A stretch of 64,000 bases of DNA. It comes from Blastomyces gilchristii SLH14081. Lineage: Eukaryota; Ascomycota; Eurotiomycetes; Onygenales; Ajellomycetaceae. Below are positions 48,980 to 60,055 of this stretch, piece after piece. Each line of letters starts with the position of its first letter. Within the stretch, counting starts at the first letter, position 1. The stretch is from positions 221,012 to 285,011 of the forward strand of contig NW_003101667.1 of assembly GCF_000003855.2 (NCBI RefSeq). Reading direction: 5' to 3'. The notes beneath the pieces are model-generated. The model had not been told where the DNA came from and ran no database searches. It worked only from the letters and a program-made list of their open reading frames with translations. Both the position numbers and the translations under genes were made by a program.

Positions 48980-50547
48980 ATGAAGCCATTAACTGCCCGT
49001 TCCCTTCTGAAAGGGACCACTGTCTTACGGCTACGGTCTGGATATGCCACACCCGTCTTCAGAACTGCCAATGGCTCCAGATTGTTGAGCTCTCACGCCC
49101 GATCACAGCCGCAGGCCGCTCTCCGCACAATCACCAACACTTCCCGTCCCGGTTGCGTGCCATTGTTCTATCAAGTCAACGCTTCCCTTCATCAGGCAGG
49201 CGCAAGGTTGAACTTCTCTTCATCCTCGTCTGCTGCATCTGCATTGAAGAAGACCCAGCTCTATGATCTTCATGCGGCACACAAGGCCAAGATGGCTTCC
49301 TTTGCCGGGTTCTCCATGCCATTGGTATACGGCGATTTGAGCCATGCTGAAAGTCACCACTGGACAAGAAACAAGGCCAGCTTGTTTGATGTGAGCCATA
49401 TGTATGTTATTCAGCCAGCATTGATTTTATATCTGTTTCGATCTTCTCTAGTATATCGCAAAACTAACAAATACACCCTAGGGTTCAGCACCATATTCGC
49501 GGCCCTGGAGCTCTTGACCTTCTCATGAAAATTACCCCTTCGTCCTTGAATCTTTTACAAGATAACTGCTCCACGTTATCCTGCTTCCTCGATAGAGAAA
49601 CCGGGGGCATACTTGATGATACCGTCATCACCCGCTTGGGCCCCGAATCATTTTACTTAGTCACAAACGCTGGCCGCCGCAAGGAAGATTTAGAATTTCT
49701 CGAGAAAGAAATTGAGGAATTCAGACAGACGCATGACCCTTCCTCCCGCGAATCCGTCATCAACTGGTCAATCCTCGATAACCGTGCTCTAGTCGCACTC
49801 CAAGGTCCCCTAAGCGCATCCATCCTCCAATCCCTCATCACACCTGGTGAAGCCTCCATAGACTCGGACCTCAGCACCCTTCACTTCGGCCAATGCCGCT
49901 CTCTCCACATCAGTTTCCCAGATGGAACACACTCTCCATCCCGCCTCCTCGTTTCCCGAACAGGCTACACGGGCGAAGATGGCTTCGAAATCTCCATCCC
50001 TACAGACACCGACGCACAGCTGCCTATGAGGGTCTGTGAACTCCTCCTCTCCAACCCTGACGTCCGCCTTGCCGGCCTTGCTGCCCGCGACTCCCTCCGT
50101 CTCGAAGCAGGAATGTGTCTATACGGCCATGACATAACATCCGCACAAACCCCTCCCACAGCAGGCCTCGGGTGGCTCGTTGGCAAAGACAGGCGCGACC
50201 CATCGTCCCCTTCCTCTGGCTTCAACGGCGCCTCGGTCATCCTGCCACAGCTTGCATCGCCCGCCAGGACTCTCACGGAGCGTCGTGTTGGCCTAACCAT
50301 CGAGTCTGGACCGCCAGCGCGCGAAGGTGCACTGATTGTTGACATGGCAGATGGCACGACGCAAATTGGGGTTGTGACGTCTGGTATGCCAAGCCCTACA
50401 CTGGGCGGGGCGAATATCGCGTTAGGATATGTGAAGCAGGGGTTCCATAAAAAGGGGACCGAGGTAGGTGTTCTGGTTAGGAAGAAAGTGCGCAAGGGTA
50501 CTGTTGCGGCGACGCCATTTGTGCCGACTAAGTTCTATAAAGGGTGA
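48980..50547 (+). CDS. gcv1: Glycine cleavage system T-protein (aminomethyltransferase), mitochondrial
   Basis: Two exons, 48,980-49,401 and 49,482-50,547, give 495 aa. The 80-bp intron has GTATGT, a CTAAC branch at 49,464 and an AG acceptor. The codon for M141 is split, yielding FDVSHMVQHHIRGPGAL, which fits the family. The enzyme moves the aminomethyl carbon of glycine from H-protein lipoate to tetrahydrofolate. The first ~90 residues are rich in Arg, Ser and Ala with almost no acid, as for a mitochondrial presequence, longer than usual. The core has LYDLHAAHKAKMASFAGFSM (94-113), GGILDD near 182-187 (a folate-contacting Asp is expected here), SRTGYTGEDGFE (299-310) and EAGMCLYGHD (349-358). 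The C-terminal barrel ends TKFYKG. Yeast and human proteins are about 400 aa, so the extra length is in the leader. Confidence 0.96.
49402..49481 (+). other. Intron of T-protein gene
   Basis: 80 bp, donor GTATGT, branch-point motif CTAAC at 49,464-49,468, acceptor CCTAG. Splicing restores the frame between two otherwise separate ORFs. Confidence 0.9.
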
Positions 50548-51272
50548 CCTTCATCGTTTTTGGCAATGTTATTAACTACTATGGATTTGATTAATCGATG
50601 AATTGATATTTCTTTGTTGTTTTTATTTCTATTTCTTCTGCTCGTATGGGCGGGGGGAGGATTATGACACCGGAATGCTTAGGTCTCTTAATCTAAATTA
50701 AAAACGCATAGGTGATCTTACACATATCTTAAGAACTCAATCGCAAAGTACATATCAATTCAAAATAATAAATGATGGTGAACAACATTAAGCTGGATGC
50801 GGTTCAGAGTGTGTGTAGAGAATTTCGTCACTCAGAAATCTTTCACAGGCTCTTTCTGATTGGCAACGGCGAGGATATGCTTAGTCAGCCACTAGAAGCC
50901 GCAGACTAGTTGTGCGGATACAGCTCGGAGATCGCAGTCGCAGACAATTCGATGGGAATCTACGAGATAATTTCTATTGATATTGCCAATCTTCTCTATT
51001 TCAAGGAACATACACAGAGTCACTCGCTAAGAATGCTTCATATATCAGAAACAACCCTGGATCGACACGCGAGATTAATTTCCTGAGCCAGGACGTCATC
51101 GATCTGAGAAACAAAATAAGCTTCCCATGGTTGCGCCCTTTCGAAACAACATATCCATTGCCGAACTTAAAATTAAATCCGCTATAGCAGAACTTATATA
51201 TTATATATATACAAACCCATACCCTGACGAGGTTTATGCATATGACCAGCTCATCTACGGACAACACCAGCG
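50548..51272. other. Intergenic: T-protein 3' flank and Hikeshi-gene promoter
   Basis: Unique-looking sequence of about 725 bp with no convincing ORF. A TATA-rich stretch (tatattatatatatac) at about 51,196-51,212 lies about 65 bp before the Hikeshi-family ATG and could be its TATA region. Confidence 0.45.
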
Positions 51273-52052
51273 ATGTTCTCCGTCGTCCTCCCCAGCCGGC
51301 CCTGCCTCACCGACGTGGTCCCCTTGTCCTCAGACCCCACCGTCCCCGCAAACAACTTCGCCTTCACCTTTCCCGCCCTCCCCAAGTTCTCGCACATAGT
51401 CATCTTCCTCCTGCCCGGTGTCGTTTTGCCCCCGGACACCGCAGCAGCGGTCTACATCCAATTCCCAAAGGACCTCATCCTCAACCCTACCAACACAACT
51501 ACCGCGACTAGCGCGGCCCCGGAATTTAAATTCCTGGGCGCAATCGCCAATGAGAAACCCTCCGCCATCTTCAGGGTCAGTTTCCCCTCCGCCCGTCGAC
51601 GCACGGAGGCAGAAGAGGAAGATGAAATGATGGACGAAGGCGCCACCGTCCCCGCCAACCCAGCGGAGATAAACCCCAACGCGACGATAACGCTAGGCAT
51701 CACCATCGAACCCGTGCAGGCCGTAGCGTCGAAGATGACAGACCTGCAAAACCAGGGCCAGAACCAGCTGCAAAGATCGTCTTTCCCGTCCTCGGTGGAT
51801 CTAGTGAAGATGTCCGCGGGCCAACAGGGCGCGGGGGTGGTGACTAAGTGGTCGTCGGCACCCTCGACCAAAACACTTGCGCAGCGGATTATTGGTAATG
51901 CGTTTAATTATTTGGCTAGCTTTGCGGCTACGGATCCCAGGGCGCCGGGTGAGGAGGTTGTGCCGTTGAGAGTGTTTAGGGATTGGTGGACGAAGTTCGA
52001 GAGCAGGATTGATTCTGATCCGGGATTTTTGGAGAGGCCTGATACTGTGTAA
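51273..52052 (+). CDS. Hikeshi/Opi10-family protein (Hsp70 nuclear import factor)
   Basis: An intronless 259-aa protein. Human Hikeshi binds ATP-bound Hsp70 and FG-nucleoporins and carries Hsp70 into the nucleus during heat stress; yeast Opi10 is the fungal relative, linked to inositol phenotypes. The family pattern is clear: an N-terminal MFSVVLPSRP start, a PALPKFSHIVIFLLPG strand region (residues 34-49), FKFLGAIANEKPSAIFRVSF (about 85-104), ITLGITIEPV (about 141-150), and a C-terminal helical part with FNYLASFA and FRDWWTKFESRIDSDPGFLE. The human protein is 197 aa. The extra length here is an acidic insert (EAEEEDEMMDEG, near 112-123) and a Gln/Ser-rich linker. It is convergent with the downstream amidotransferase gene. 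Confidence 0.93.
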   Translation: MFSVVLPSRPCLTDVVPLSSDPTVPANNFAFTFPALPKFSHIVIFLLPGVVLPPDTAAAVYIQFPKDLILNPTNTTTATSAAPEFKFLGAIANEKPSAIFRVSFPSARRRTEAEEEDEMMDEGATVPANPAEINPNATITLGITIEPVQAVASKMTDLQNQGQNQLQRSSFPSSVDLVKMSAGQQGAGVVTKWSSAPSTKTLAQRIIGNAFNYLASFAATDPRAPGEEVVPLRVFRDWWTKFESRIDSDPGFLERPDTV

Positions 52053-52567
52053 TCCCTTTGTATTTCCTTTTTATTCCCCTGTCTTAATAAGTCCGTTTGA
52101 GCAAGGCTCTGGGGTTCCGTGAGTTTTCGAATGGCGGGATTACGGACCACGGGTTTATGGATTACGTTGCAGACCTTCATTATATCGCACGAAGGGCAGA
52201 CATAGCATTCTGTCTTATTTTAGGTGCACCCCTCCGCATTTGAAGGGTTGGTAAAGCTGGATATTGGAGAGCCAACATTGAATGAATACATGTGCATATG
52301 GTCAGACGAGGAAGCTGCATTGTGGAAAGTAAAATAATTTCCTTTTAACCTACCTATCATAGTTTGCTGTACAGCACAGGACAATGCATTTAAATATCTA
52401 GGTATCTATAAACATGGAATTTAAAAACAATATTCGGCAATGGAGCCAGACCAGGGATGTATAAGAGCATCTAATTCTGATCCATGGATATCTATGTCAT
52501 GTTCCTCTCAGCGTGTGGCGGGTTCACAACCTCACGAAAGCCCTCGCTGCTCATCACTCATCTCTCA
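52053..52567. other. Convergent 3' intergenic region
   Basis: 515 bp between the stop codons of the Hikeshi-family gene (plus) and the amidotransferase gene (minus). It must carry both transcript ends. No ORF or repeat was recognised. Confidence 0.45.
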
Positions 52568-53551
52568 TCAGTGGATCAAGAATTCCAAAAACGTCTTCCC
52601 AACTACTAGGCCGTCATGTTCATTCCCAACAGTAGCCAATCCACCCTCATAGATCCCCGTGGGAAAGATTCCCGCATCCCGCCTCGCATGAAGAATCTCT
52701 GCCACAATGTCCTTGGTGAATTCGGGATGACCTTGGACGGATATAAACCGGCCGGGAGAATACATGCCTTGTACATCGCAAACTGGGGAGGAGCCCAGCA
52801 GAGCAACGTTCGGAGGGCAGTAATGGACTATGTCGCGATGCATTTGCTGAAGGCGCTGTTTTGGGGGTTTTTGGTTAATAGGCAGATCTTAGGTTTGATT
52901 GGAAGCATTGCTGAACATTTTAAGAAAGGGGGGAAGATAAATAAAAGAGAGGAAGGGGAAAGGAAAAAAAGGATCCACCTACCAATTTGGTAACGCCAAA
53001 TAGCTCCTTCCCCTTATCTGTGAGGTCCATTTCATGCACTGCAACCTCCCAGCCACGCTCATTAGGGCCGACCTTTGCCCCCAGTGCCCTTCCGAGGATT
53101 TGGTGGCCGAAACACACACCGATGATGCGGACCCGATCCTGCGCGAGGACCTTGGATGTGAATTCGACTAGTCTGTTTATCCAAGGAATATCGTCGTAGG
53201 AATTATGTCCTGTGCAATTTCTCAGCTCGTTGATCAGGATCATCATTGCCGGGGAGTGGCAAATAAAATCAATATTTTTTTATACTTACTGGATCCAGTT
53301 ATCAACACGGCATCAACGTCCTCCAGGTTCGGGTATTTATCGCCCTCCACGACATCCCACTTTGAGATCTCAAGCCCCGTGGCCGGATCGAGTTTGTCGG
53401 GCTGATTTAACAGTTTGGCGCTGGAGCAGAATAGGTCTTCGAATACCCCGCTGTAGTCCTTGTATTTGGACTTTGTTTGGTCCAGGGGAACGTCGCATTC
53501 AAGCACGGCGATACGGAGAGGGGTACGCATGAGAGCTAGTATTTTGTTCAC
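52568..53551 (-). CDS. Class I glutamine amidotransferase-like protein
   Basis: Three exons on the minus strand: 53,551-53,290, 53,209-52,983 and 52,855-52,568. The introns are 80 and 127 bp (donors GTAAGT and GTAGGT, acceptors CACAG and ACAG). The joined CDS is 777 bp, 258 aa. It is a stand-alone GATase1 domain with nucleophile C120 in RIIGVCFGHQILGRALG (116-132), H206 and E208 in SVQGHPEF, and the family's SYDD.PWI motif (91-98). It resembles the amidotransferase half of GMP synthase and the fungal proteins annotated as GMP-synthase-like amidotransferases (yeast YLR126C type). The full triad suggests hydrolase activity; the substrate is unknown. M8 (53,530) is an alternative start just before the conserved LRIAVLECD strand. 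Confidence 0.93.
52856..52982 (-). other. Intron 2 of amidotransferase-like gene
   Basis: 127 bp, GTAGGT...AACAG on the minus strand. It joins VTKL to RLQQMHRDIV, restoring a conserved QQMHRD block. Confidence 0.85.
53210..53289 (-). other. Intron 1 of amidotransferase-like gene
   Basis: 80 bp, GTAAGT...CACAG on the minus strand. It joins AVLITGS to RHNSYDDIPW, the expected family sequence. Confidence 0.88.
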
Positions 53552-55922
53552 TAGAAGTGGACAAGGGATGGAGGAGGGAGAGACAAGATATTTTCATAAA
53601 GGCTAGCTCAGGTTTGTGAGTGGTGTTTCTTCTCGGACAAAATAGAGACGATGCACTAGCCGGCAGCACAGCGTCGCGCCGGCACATTGGAACCGGGATT
53701 GATAAGCGAACCCCTCAATAGCCGGGTTCAAACCTTTCGATACTGGGCGGCACGCACTGCGGCAGGACCTCGAGAACCTTGGAAGAGTCGCCACCGGCTC
53801 AAATAGCGTCCTTAGCGCGGCTATGGAAGCACCTCAGCCAATAGATAGGCAAATAGAGTTCGGCTAGTCGGCAGAGGAGACAGTTTGTGCCGCCCTTCCC
53901 CCATCTAGTCCACATCAACTGTGCATTAACCCAGTTTCGAAATATCCCCAATGGATAAACTACACAGTAGTATACACAGTTATCTACGAAGAAGTTACGC
54001 ACTGTTAATACATTAGATCGAAAGTTGCCTCTCCTTCCACTCGGTTTCTGTCAGTGAAAATGCAGGTATAGTTAGTCTATTTATATCCTTGCTTGGGAGA
54101 TTCTTCTTGACATCTGAATTGGGACACAGCGAAATCCATTTTACGTATAATATCTGCCACAGGATATGTTGAACATGAGTTGCTAGTGCTGGCTTGTGAT
54201 GAAGGCCGTTAGTTATCTAGTAGCCTAGCAGCAGCGGTTTGGTATCTCACGTCCATGCATCCTTGAAAAGTCGTGCTTATCTTGGATGAGTTTCAAGTAT
54301 CATTAATTCATTAATGGACTATCCTTGGAATTCGGTCCGTTCTGTTTCAGATGCGGCTTGACGGGATGGACTCAATGGAGAGGGGCTAGAGGGTAAAATC
54401 TTTTCTTATAGTTATTCCTGTAACAACAGTAGTCATCCTCTTATATATCCCCAAAATATGATAAATTTATTTGTTGATAACTTGCAGTTTTTAAGGCAAA
54501 TTGATGGTAAGTTAAATTAAGCCAGGTTATGTGAAAAGATAAACACCTTGTACACATACACATATATAGCTACAGAAACAGGCTCTGTTAAGATCTAAGA
54601 GTAATTTACAAAATCCACAGTTGTTTTCCTTGTTATTATATATATTGTAAATGGGTGATGACAGCATCTTCAACTCTGTAGACCTAAATACATACCTGCA
54701 GCCTGGATGTTCTATGATTGACACACTCAAAATAAGCTATATCATCAGTCCCACTGATATGTTCTTAGGAGCTTGCAACAGCTGGGGAGGACACAATCTA
54801 GAGCTAGGCTTTGCAGAACTATGCAGAATTAAGCCGAAGTCTAGGTGGCGAGCCCGAATCCTAGCTAGTTATCCCGGCGGGAACGAGTACAACAGACAGT
54901 TTTTGGGTTTCTTTCTTTCTTTTTTTTTTTTAGGAAACATAGACTGTGGGGGGATGCTTGAATAGCCATTGCATTGCATATATAAAATAGAAGCATTGGG
55001 AGATAGGAGAGCAGGTTCAAATGGCTGGGCACGTGGGTTGGGCGCGGCAACCTTTGTCTCAGCCGCAGTGTTCCTTGACTTCCTGTTCATATTGTTCTAG
55101 AATCCAGAAATATCTCTGTAACAGCCATTGACGGATGAGCTTCGAAATGTCTGATCGTTCCGCACAGGTGAATGATTATCATTGTTACTGTATGGAAGGT
55201 CGTTCGTTGTGACTCAGCTGGGCAGGTTGTGAAACATGTGCAATATTTCCTCTTGTTAAGCCGATTGGAGACAGATAAGATACTACTCGTAAGAAATAAC
55301 CCTCCTGTCTCACAAAGCAGGAAGAGATTTGCAGATAGAGACCAGATTTGATGTATAGTGCAATGGCCTATTCTCTCGGAAAGTTTTAGCTCCAATTGAT
55401 GCATTAGTTCGAGGCAGAAGAAGAACAGTTTGTTAGAGAATGCTTTTTGGAAATTGGCATTATTATTTATGGCTTCGAACGCATATTCTCGCCTCGACGG
55501 CCATCTGGGACAGGAAGTCGCATAAAACAAAGAAAAATTGGAGAACGGCCATGGAATATATTATTATGGGTGGCAGCACGGACTGGGTAAAAAGGGGAGA
55601 TTTCATAAAAACAAGACATGCATGATGTGGGATCAAGCTCAAGAAGTCATGATGAACAAAAAAAAAAAAAAATCGAGTGGCAGCAAAGCTAGGTCTATCA
55701 GAGGTATTAGGGCTGCATAATCTTTTTCTGCGTTTGAAATAAGGAAAATCCTCCACCGGTATGGTATCATCCTCCCGTGTAATTATGTCATCTTTTTCAT
55801 GGTTGATTTTAGTTTTTTTTGTCATTTCTCATTTTCTGGAAAATAAAACGAAGATCAAACGTGTATCAATCAAGGCACGGTTGAGCGTAGCAAGGCTTTT
55901 CAATGTTAAATGGCAGAAGGAA
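53552..55922. other. Long intergenic region, no supported gene
   Basis: About 2.4 kb between the amidotransferase-like gene (5' side) and the APRT gene (3' side). The first 300 bp probably hold the amidotransferase promoter. Frames up to 147 codons (minus, 55,087-55,530) are low-complexity or lack family-like features. Homopolymer runs (T at about 54,918; A at about 55,661) are present. A non-coding RNA or unannotated small gene cannot be excluded. Confidence 0.45.
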
Positions 55923-56732
55923 TTATTGTGTCGAGAGGAGCGTGTATGTCGGAGCAGGGAGCTTTTCACGTCCCTTGAGGAAGTCAAGCTCAAGCATGAA
56001 GATAAAGCCGAGCAGCGTTCCTCCTAGCTTTTGAACAAGCGTTCCAGCTGCACATGCGGATCCGCCTGTGTAGGGAGTTCTCTGAATTAATACCAGATAC
56101 TATATTATAACACGCGAAGGGTATACGTGGGTGGATACGTATAATGTGCAAAAGTGCAACATGCTGTCGGGCGTAAAAGGATGTACCAGGGGGGAGAAAG
56201 GAAGAAAAATCGTATAAAAGAAGCACATACCTGTCGCTATAATGTCATCCACCACAACAACCTTCTGCCCAGGTTTGATAGAGCCTACCTGCATCTGAAA
56301 GAAATCCTGACCGTACTCCTTCTGATAGGTTTCCGTTTCGACGGGCCCAGGGAGCTTGCCCTTCTTCCTCACTGGCACAAACGCGGCTCCCAATCTCAGC
56401 GCCAGTGATGGTCCGAACAAGAACCCCCTGGCTTCCAAACCAACGATTACATCCGGTTTCTGGTCATGTCCATATGTTTCGATAATATGTAGTTCCAAAC
56501 ACCTTATCAGGGCTTCGTGGAGAGAGGCGTCTGCAAAGATCGGGAGGATATCTTCGAATAAGATACCCTTGGAGGGGAAGTCTGGGAACTGACGCAGTGC
56601 ACCGCGCAGCCTTATCTTAAGACTGGTGAGTTCGGCGGCGGCGGAGGTATTGGTGGGGGGGTGGAGGGCGTCTTGGGTGGTGGTGGCATCGCTATGCTTG
56701 GATGTGGGAAGGTTTGAGGTAGGAAGACTCAT
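55923..56732 (-). CDS. apt1: Adenine phosphoribosyltransferase
   Basis: Two exons, 56,732-56,231 and 56,065-55,923, with a 165-bp intron (GTATGT...CACAG) give 214 aa. APRT converts adenine and PRPP to AMP and pyrophosphate in purine salvage, in the cytosol. The conserved core shows [17 protein letters not shown] (49-65), [10 protein letters not shown] (98-107), the substrate-proximal KKGKLPG (123-129) and the PRPP-binding [18 protein letters not shown] (158-175). The intron falls inside the PRPP loop codon for the second glycine, so the splice is strongly supported. The C-terminus [23 protein letters not shown] fits the family. The first ~35 residues form a Ser/Thr-rich extension. The start is at the first ATG after a long pyrimidine tract. 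The gene is divergent from the unnamed gene at 57,417. Confidence 0.96.
56066..56230 (-). other. Intron of APRT gene
   Basis: 165 bp, donor GTATGT and acceptor CACAG on the minus strand. It splits the codon of glycine 169 in the PRPP-binding loop. Confidence 0.9.
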
Positions 56733-57416
56733 ACTTGAGGAGAACGAGTAGTGAGGAAATGAGAGAGAAGGGGGGGAAAGGAGGAGAGAAAGAGGGAGAT
56801 ATATATAGGGAGAGAGAGCAAGAAAAAGAGAGTGAAAGAGAGTGAAAGAGAGTGAAGGGGAGAGAGGAGGGGAAGGAAAGGGATGCGTGTTGTAGCCAGC
56901 CTGGACGAAAACAGCAAATAAAATAAGAAATCAGTATACGCTTTATAGAGCTCTTAGCTGTAGATCTAAAACTTAAAAGCCAACTCAATTATGTTCCTGT
57001 CCATTCAGCGTTTCCCCCAGTACTCTACATACACTCTACAATAAGTGGTCAAGTGCCTGTGTTATTTATTATTCTCTTTCTCCTGCTGCTCATCCTGGAA
57101 ATTTCATAAAACAGCAGCTTTTTTTCCTCTGAGGCACGTGATCTGGGACGAACGGCATAAATCATGTGATGTGTTCGCCGAACGCAGGTGCACAGACCAC
57201 ATCGCTTAACCTGGCTAGCTTCCAGGCATTTTCCCATCAAGAACCATCTCTGATTTCTCTTCTCTTTGTCTTCTTCTCTATTTTATCCCTCCCGAATTCT
57301 GTGCAAAGTTGATTCCTTGAAAAAAGGGTAGCAATCCATATGTGACTAGTGGGTTTGTTTCTCCCTCTGCTCAATGCACTGTTGTCAACCACTCTTAATT
57401 GTTGGGGTTTTGTAGA
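56733..57416. promoter_or_regulatory. Divergent promoter with CT-rich tract, APRT / unnamed gene
   Basis: 684 bp shared upstream region. Next to the APRT start, 56,757-56,882 is an almost pure purine run on the plus strand, so a C/T tract on the APRT coding strand. CT-rich tracts directly upstream of the start are a common promoter feature in filamentous fungi. A CACGTG hexamer lies at about 57,136. Confidence 0.6.
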
Positions 57417-59172
57417 ATGTCTCCCGCTCGAACCTCAGAGAAGAATGAGCAAAGGAAAGAGATCATAGCTCTGGCCAGGGGCTTTGATACGCTTATTGAC
57501 ACGATCCAGAAACTAGCATGGCAAGAAAGAGAGTTGTGGAACAAACTCCAGTTTGCTCATAATGAGGTATGTTACCTGTGTCTCTTTTTGTTGCTTGCAA
57601 TCCTTCATCCTCACCTGTTCCCTTGCCTTGCGTGATGAGACAATCTTTATTAGCTCTAGATCAGAAGCCGCAAACTTGCGGCGGTGACTGATTCACTTGC
57701 ATGTATTAGCTGATTTTGGCATACCCTTTATCACTACTTCATTACATCCAACTATCGAAGTACCATTAACTGACGTGATGATGAACCAGTACTTGAAACT
57801 TGCCAGCCAGCTGCCCAACCGCTCTGGCACTGAAACAGAAATAGCTGAAAAGATATATCCTGTTCCTTTTGAAAAATCCAACTGCGATACACCCGCAGAC
57901 CACACAGGGTGGATTTACGATGTAGAGAAAGCTGGCTACATCACAACTTCAGAGCTCGACGTTATCGCCAAAGGACTTGAAGCCTACCGAAACTTGGCCG
58001 ATAGACGCATTACGCGCGATGGGTATCATCAAAATAACAATACGTGTCTCGTTGCGGTGGATGCGAAAGCTAGGTCTTCTCTTGAGCATGATTTCACTGT
58101 CAAGGGTGTGCAAGGTAACCTTCGTTGTCCCTTTGCAATTCCGAATGGCACTGGGCCTGCACCTAAGTTGGCGAACCAAAGTTCAGATACTTGCGCGCAT
58201 GACCTAGACCCTATCAAAGCTGAATCTCTCCAGGGTACTCGGTCTTGCTCGGTGCAAGACGCTGTTCCCAGATGTCCTATTAGGTATCTAGATGACCACT
58301 CTCCAGAGGAAGTGGCCAAGTATTTCCAAAAACACAAGCATGAGATACCTCGCAGCCATGCTATTTGTATTCAGCGGTATCAAAGAGACTCGAAGAGCAT
58401 CCGTCAACTAGATGAGAAATATGGGGACATGGTCAATATGATTAAAGGACTAGGCCTTTATCATCAACCGTATCTCCCCTCAACCCAAGGACCTGGTAGG
58501 CCAGGTGATACGGCCTCGGTTTCTATCGGGAGAGTAGAAAAATGGGCCGAGGAGGTTGGCGCAAAAGCCCCAGAGATAGAGGTCATGCCGGCTTCCCGTG
58601 GAGAGGAAGATCATGCTAAGGAGGAGAAAGAGGACGATGACGAGGAACAAAGGAGCAACTATTTCAACAGGTCATTACGAGACGTGCGAGTAGGAGAGTC
58701 ACCTAGTCGACCTTGGGGAATCCATGTTCCTATCTCTCATCAGAATGTTGTTCCGAGTCCTAATTTGTCACCAGCTGCACCAATTGTCGATTCTGGTGTA
58801 ACTGGAAGTCCTCGGTTGGAAGATTATGAGAAGGATGGCTTGGAGCAGTCATCCGTCTCGACCCCATTGCCGGAGAAGATGAGATCACCGCCGACTGCGG
58901 GTCGATGCCCATTCAAAAATCTCGTGGATAAGGACGCCCAACCACCGACGAGTGTTCCTGGCTCTGCGGTTGCCGATGTACAAACAGAGGAGACTCCAAG
59001 ACATCTACCTCCCGACAATTTTATCTCTCCCAATAATGGTGAAAGGCAACCACCCCCGACCTCCTCCGTTCAGCCTAAGATGGTATTTCATGGGCCTGTG
59101 TTTTTTGGTTATTCGGCAGAGCAAACTGCCACGCTCCTACAGCAACTCAGTCATTCCAGCAGTTTGAAATAG
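57417..59172 (+). CDS. Uncharacterised protein with RCPF motifs
   Basis: Proposed exons 57,417-57,566 and 57,790-59,172 give 510 aa. The 223-bp phase-0 intron (GTATGT, CTGAC branch-like motif, CCAG acceptor) joins the N-terminal coiled-coil-like LWNKLQFAHNE to YLKLASQLPNRSG, a smooth helix. If this splice is wrong, the second exon could start at 57,777 or 57,780 as a separate ORF. I do not recognise the family. Visible features are three RCPF/RCPI tetrapeptides (162-165, 211-214, 422-425), a conserved-looking block HSPEEVAKYFQKHKHEIPRS (220-239) followed by a helical SIRQLDEKYGDMVNMIKGLG, an acidic run (322-337), a Pro/Ser-rich disordered linker, and a hydrophobic C-terminal HGPVFFGYSAEQTATLLQQL. 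There is no signal peptide or membrane segment. Normal codon use argues that it is a real gene. Confidence 0.8.
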
Positions 59173-59775
59173 GCATTCTCTACACGTTGCTGTTGTTCCT
59201 CACACTTTACTTGGCTTTTTTTCCCTCCCGATATATGTAGTCAACACTTATCTTATAATACCCAATGCTCTTTTTTGGCGTTTGAATTCTTTCAACATTG
59301 CCTTGATTTACTACGTGCAGCTTCAGCATATATTTTTTATCACTAATTGAGATAGTTTGAGACCTGTTGGGTTTGCTCGCGTCTCCTGGTAGAGCTACGA
59401 CTAATAGTATCATAAAACCCTGCTGCCGACATTTAATGAGAACCGGAATCTGACGAGGAAAAGCCAAACCTGTTTTTAACAAGCCGCTCTCCAGATACAG
59501 AAAACAGGAGACAGCTAATAAAATTGCAGCCTTTCTGGACTTGGAAACTAAAGTTTCAATACACCTAAATGCTGTGCATCCAATGCTGACGATGATAAGG
59601 AAGGAAGAAACTTGTATATCGTAGGAGTAATATTCGCAATAAACAGGGCAGTTGAACATGCTAGTAAAGAAAACAAGAGCTTACCAATCAATGCAGGTGC
59701 GACAAATATATCATATTTTTGTACTCCGTATTGTTCTATTCATATTCTGTCTTGGAGGATAACGTTGTTGTGTAT
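59173..59775. other. Intergenic, right edge of gene island
   Basis: 3' flank of the unnamed gene. A 150-codon minus-strand frame (59,659-59,207) has no recognisable motif, and part of it is hydrophobic; I consider it a chance frame. Base composition falls toward the copia element. Confidence 0.4.
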
Positions 59776-60055
59776 TGTAATCTAGCTACGCGAGCTCTTA
59801 CTAAACAGGTTGGGTGGCACGTGACTGAGGTAGGCGTAGTAAACACCAACACCCCCCCTTGCTACGCCGTGGCCTACCAGGCCTGCCACCCGGGGCTTCC
59901 CCCCATCTTCAATTCCTTCAAAAACACAATAATAATTAATTACATCAATCGGACCCTGATTTCCTCATTAGAAAAGGCGTCTGTATGGCAATAACTGTAA
60001 AAATCAAGAAACACATGCAAAATCCATTGATTAGCTGTATCATCATTATCATTAA
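59776..60055 (-). repeat. Ty1/copia LTR region
   Basis: Begins near tgtaatctagctacgcgag and contains ggtggcacgtgac and a C-rich centre. It matches 46,786-46,870 over its first 85 bp. It lies just 3' of the copia pol stop codon (60,056-60,058, minus), where a 3' LTR should be. The inner LTR boundary is not resolved. Confidence 0.6.

Noticed and set aside
53690..53760. Possible tRNA because of gggttcaaacc
   Set aside because: Only a T-loop-like decamer is present. There is no A box or acceptor pairing at the right spacing on either strand.
55087..55530. 147-aa minus-strand ORF
   Set aside because: No family resemblance, no clear domain, and Cys/Phe-rich composition typical of a chance frame; no splice partners were found.
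59207..59659. 150-aa minus-strand ORF with a hydrophobic segment
   Set aside because: Near the island edge with no motif. Its Lys/Ile-rich end and absence of a plausible promoter suggest a chance frame.
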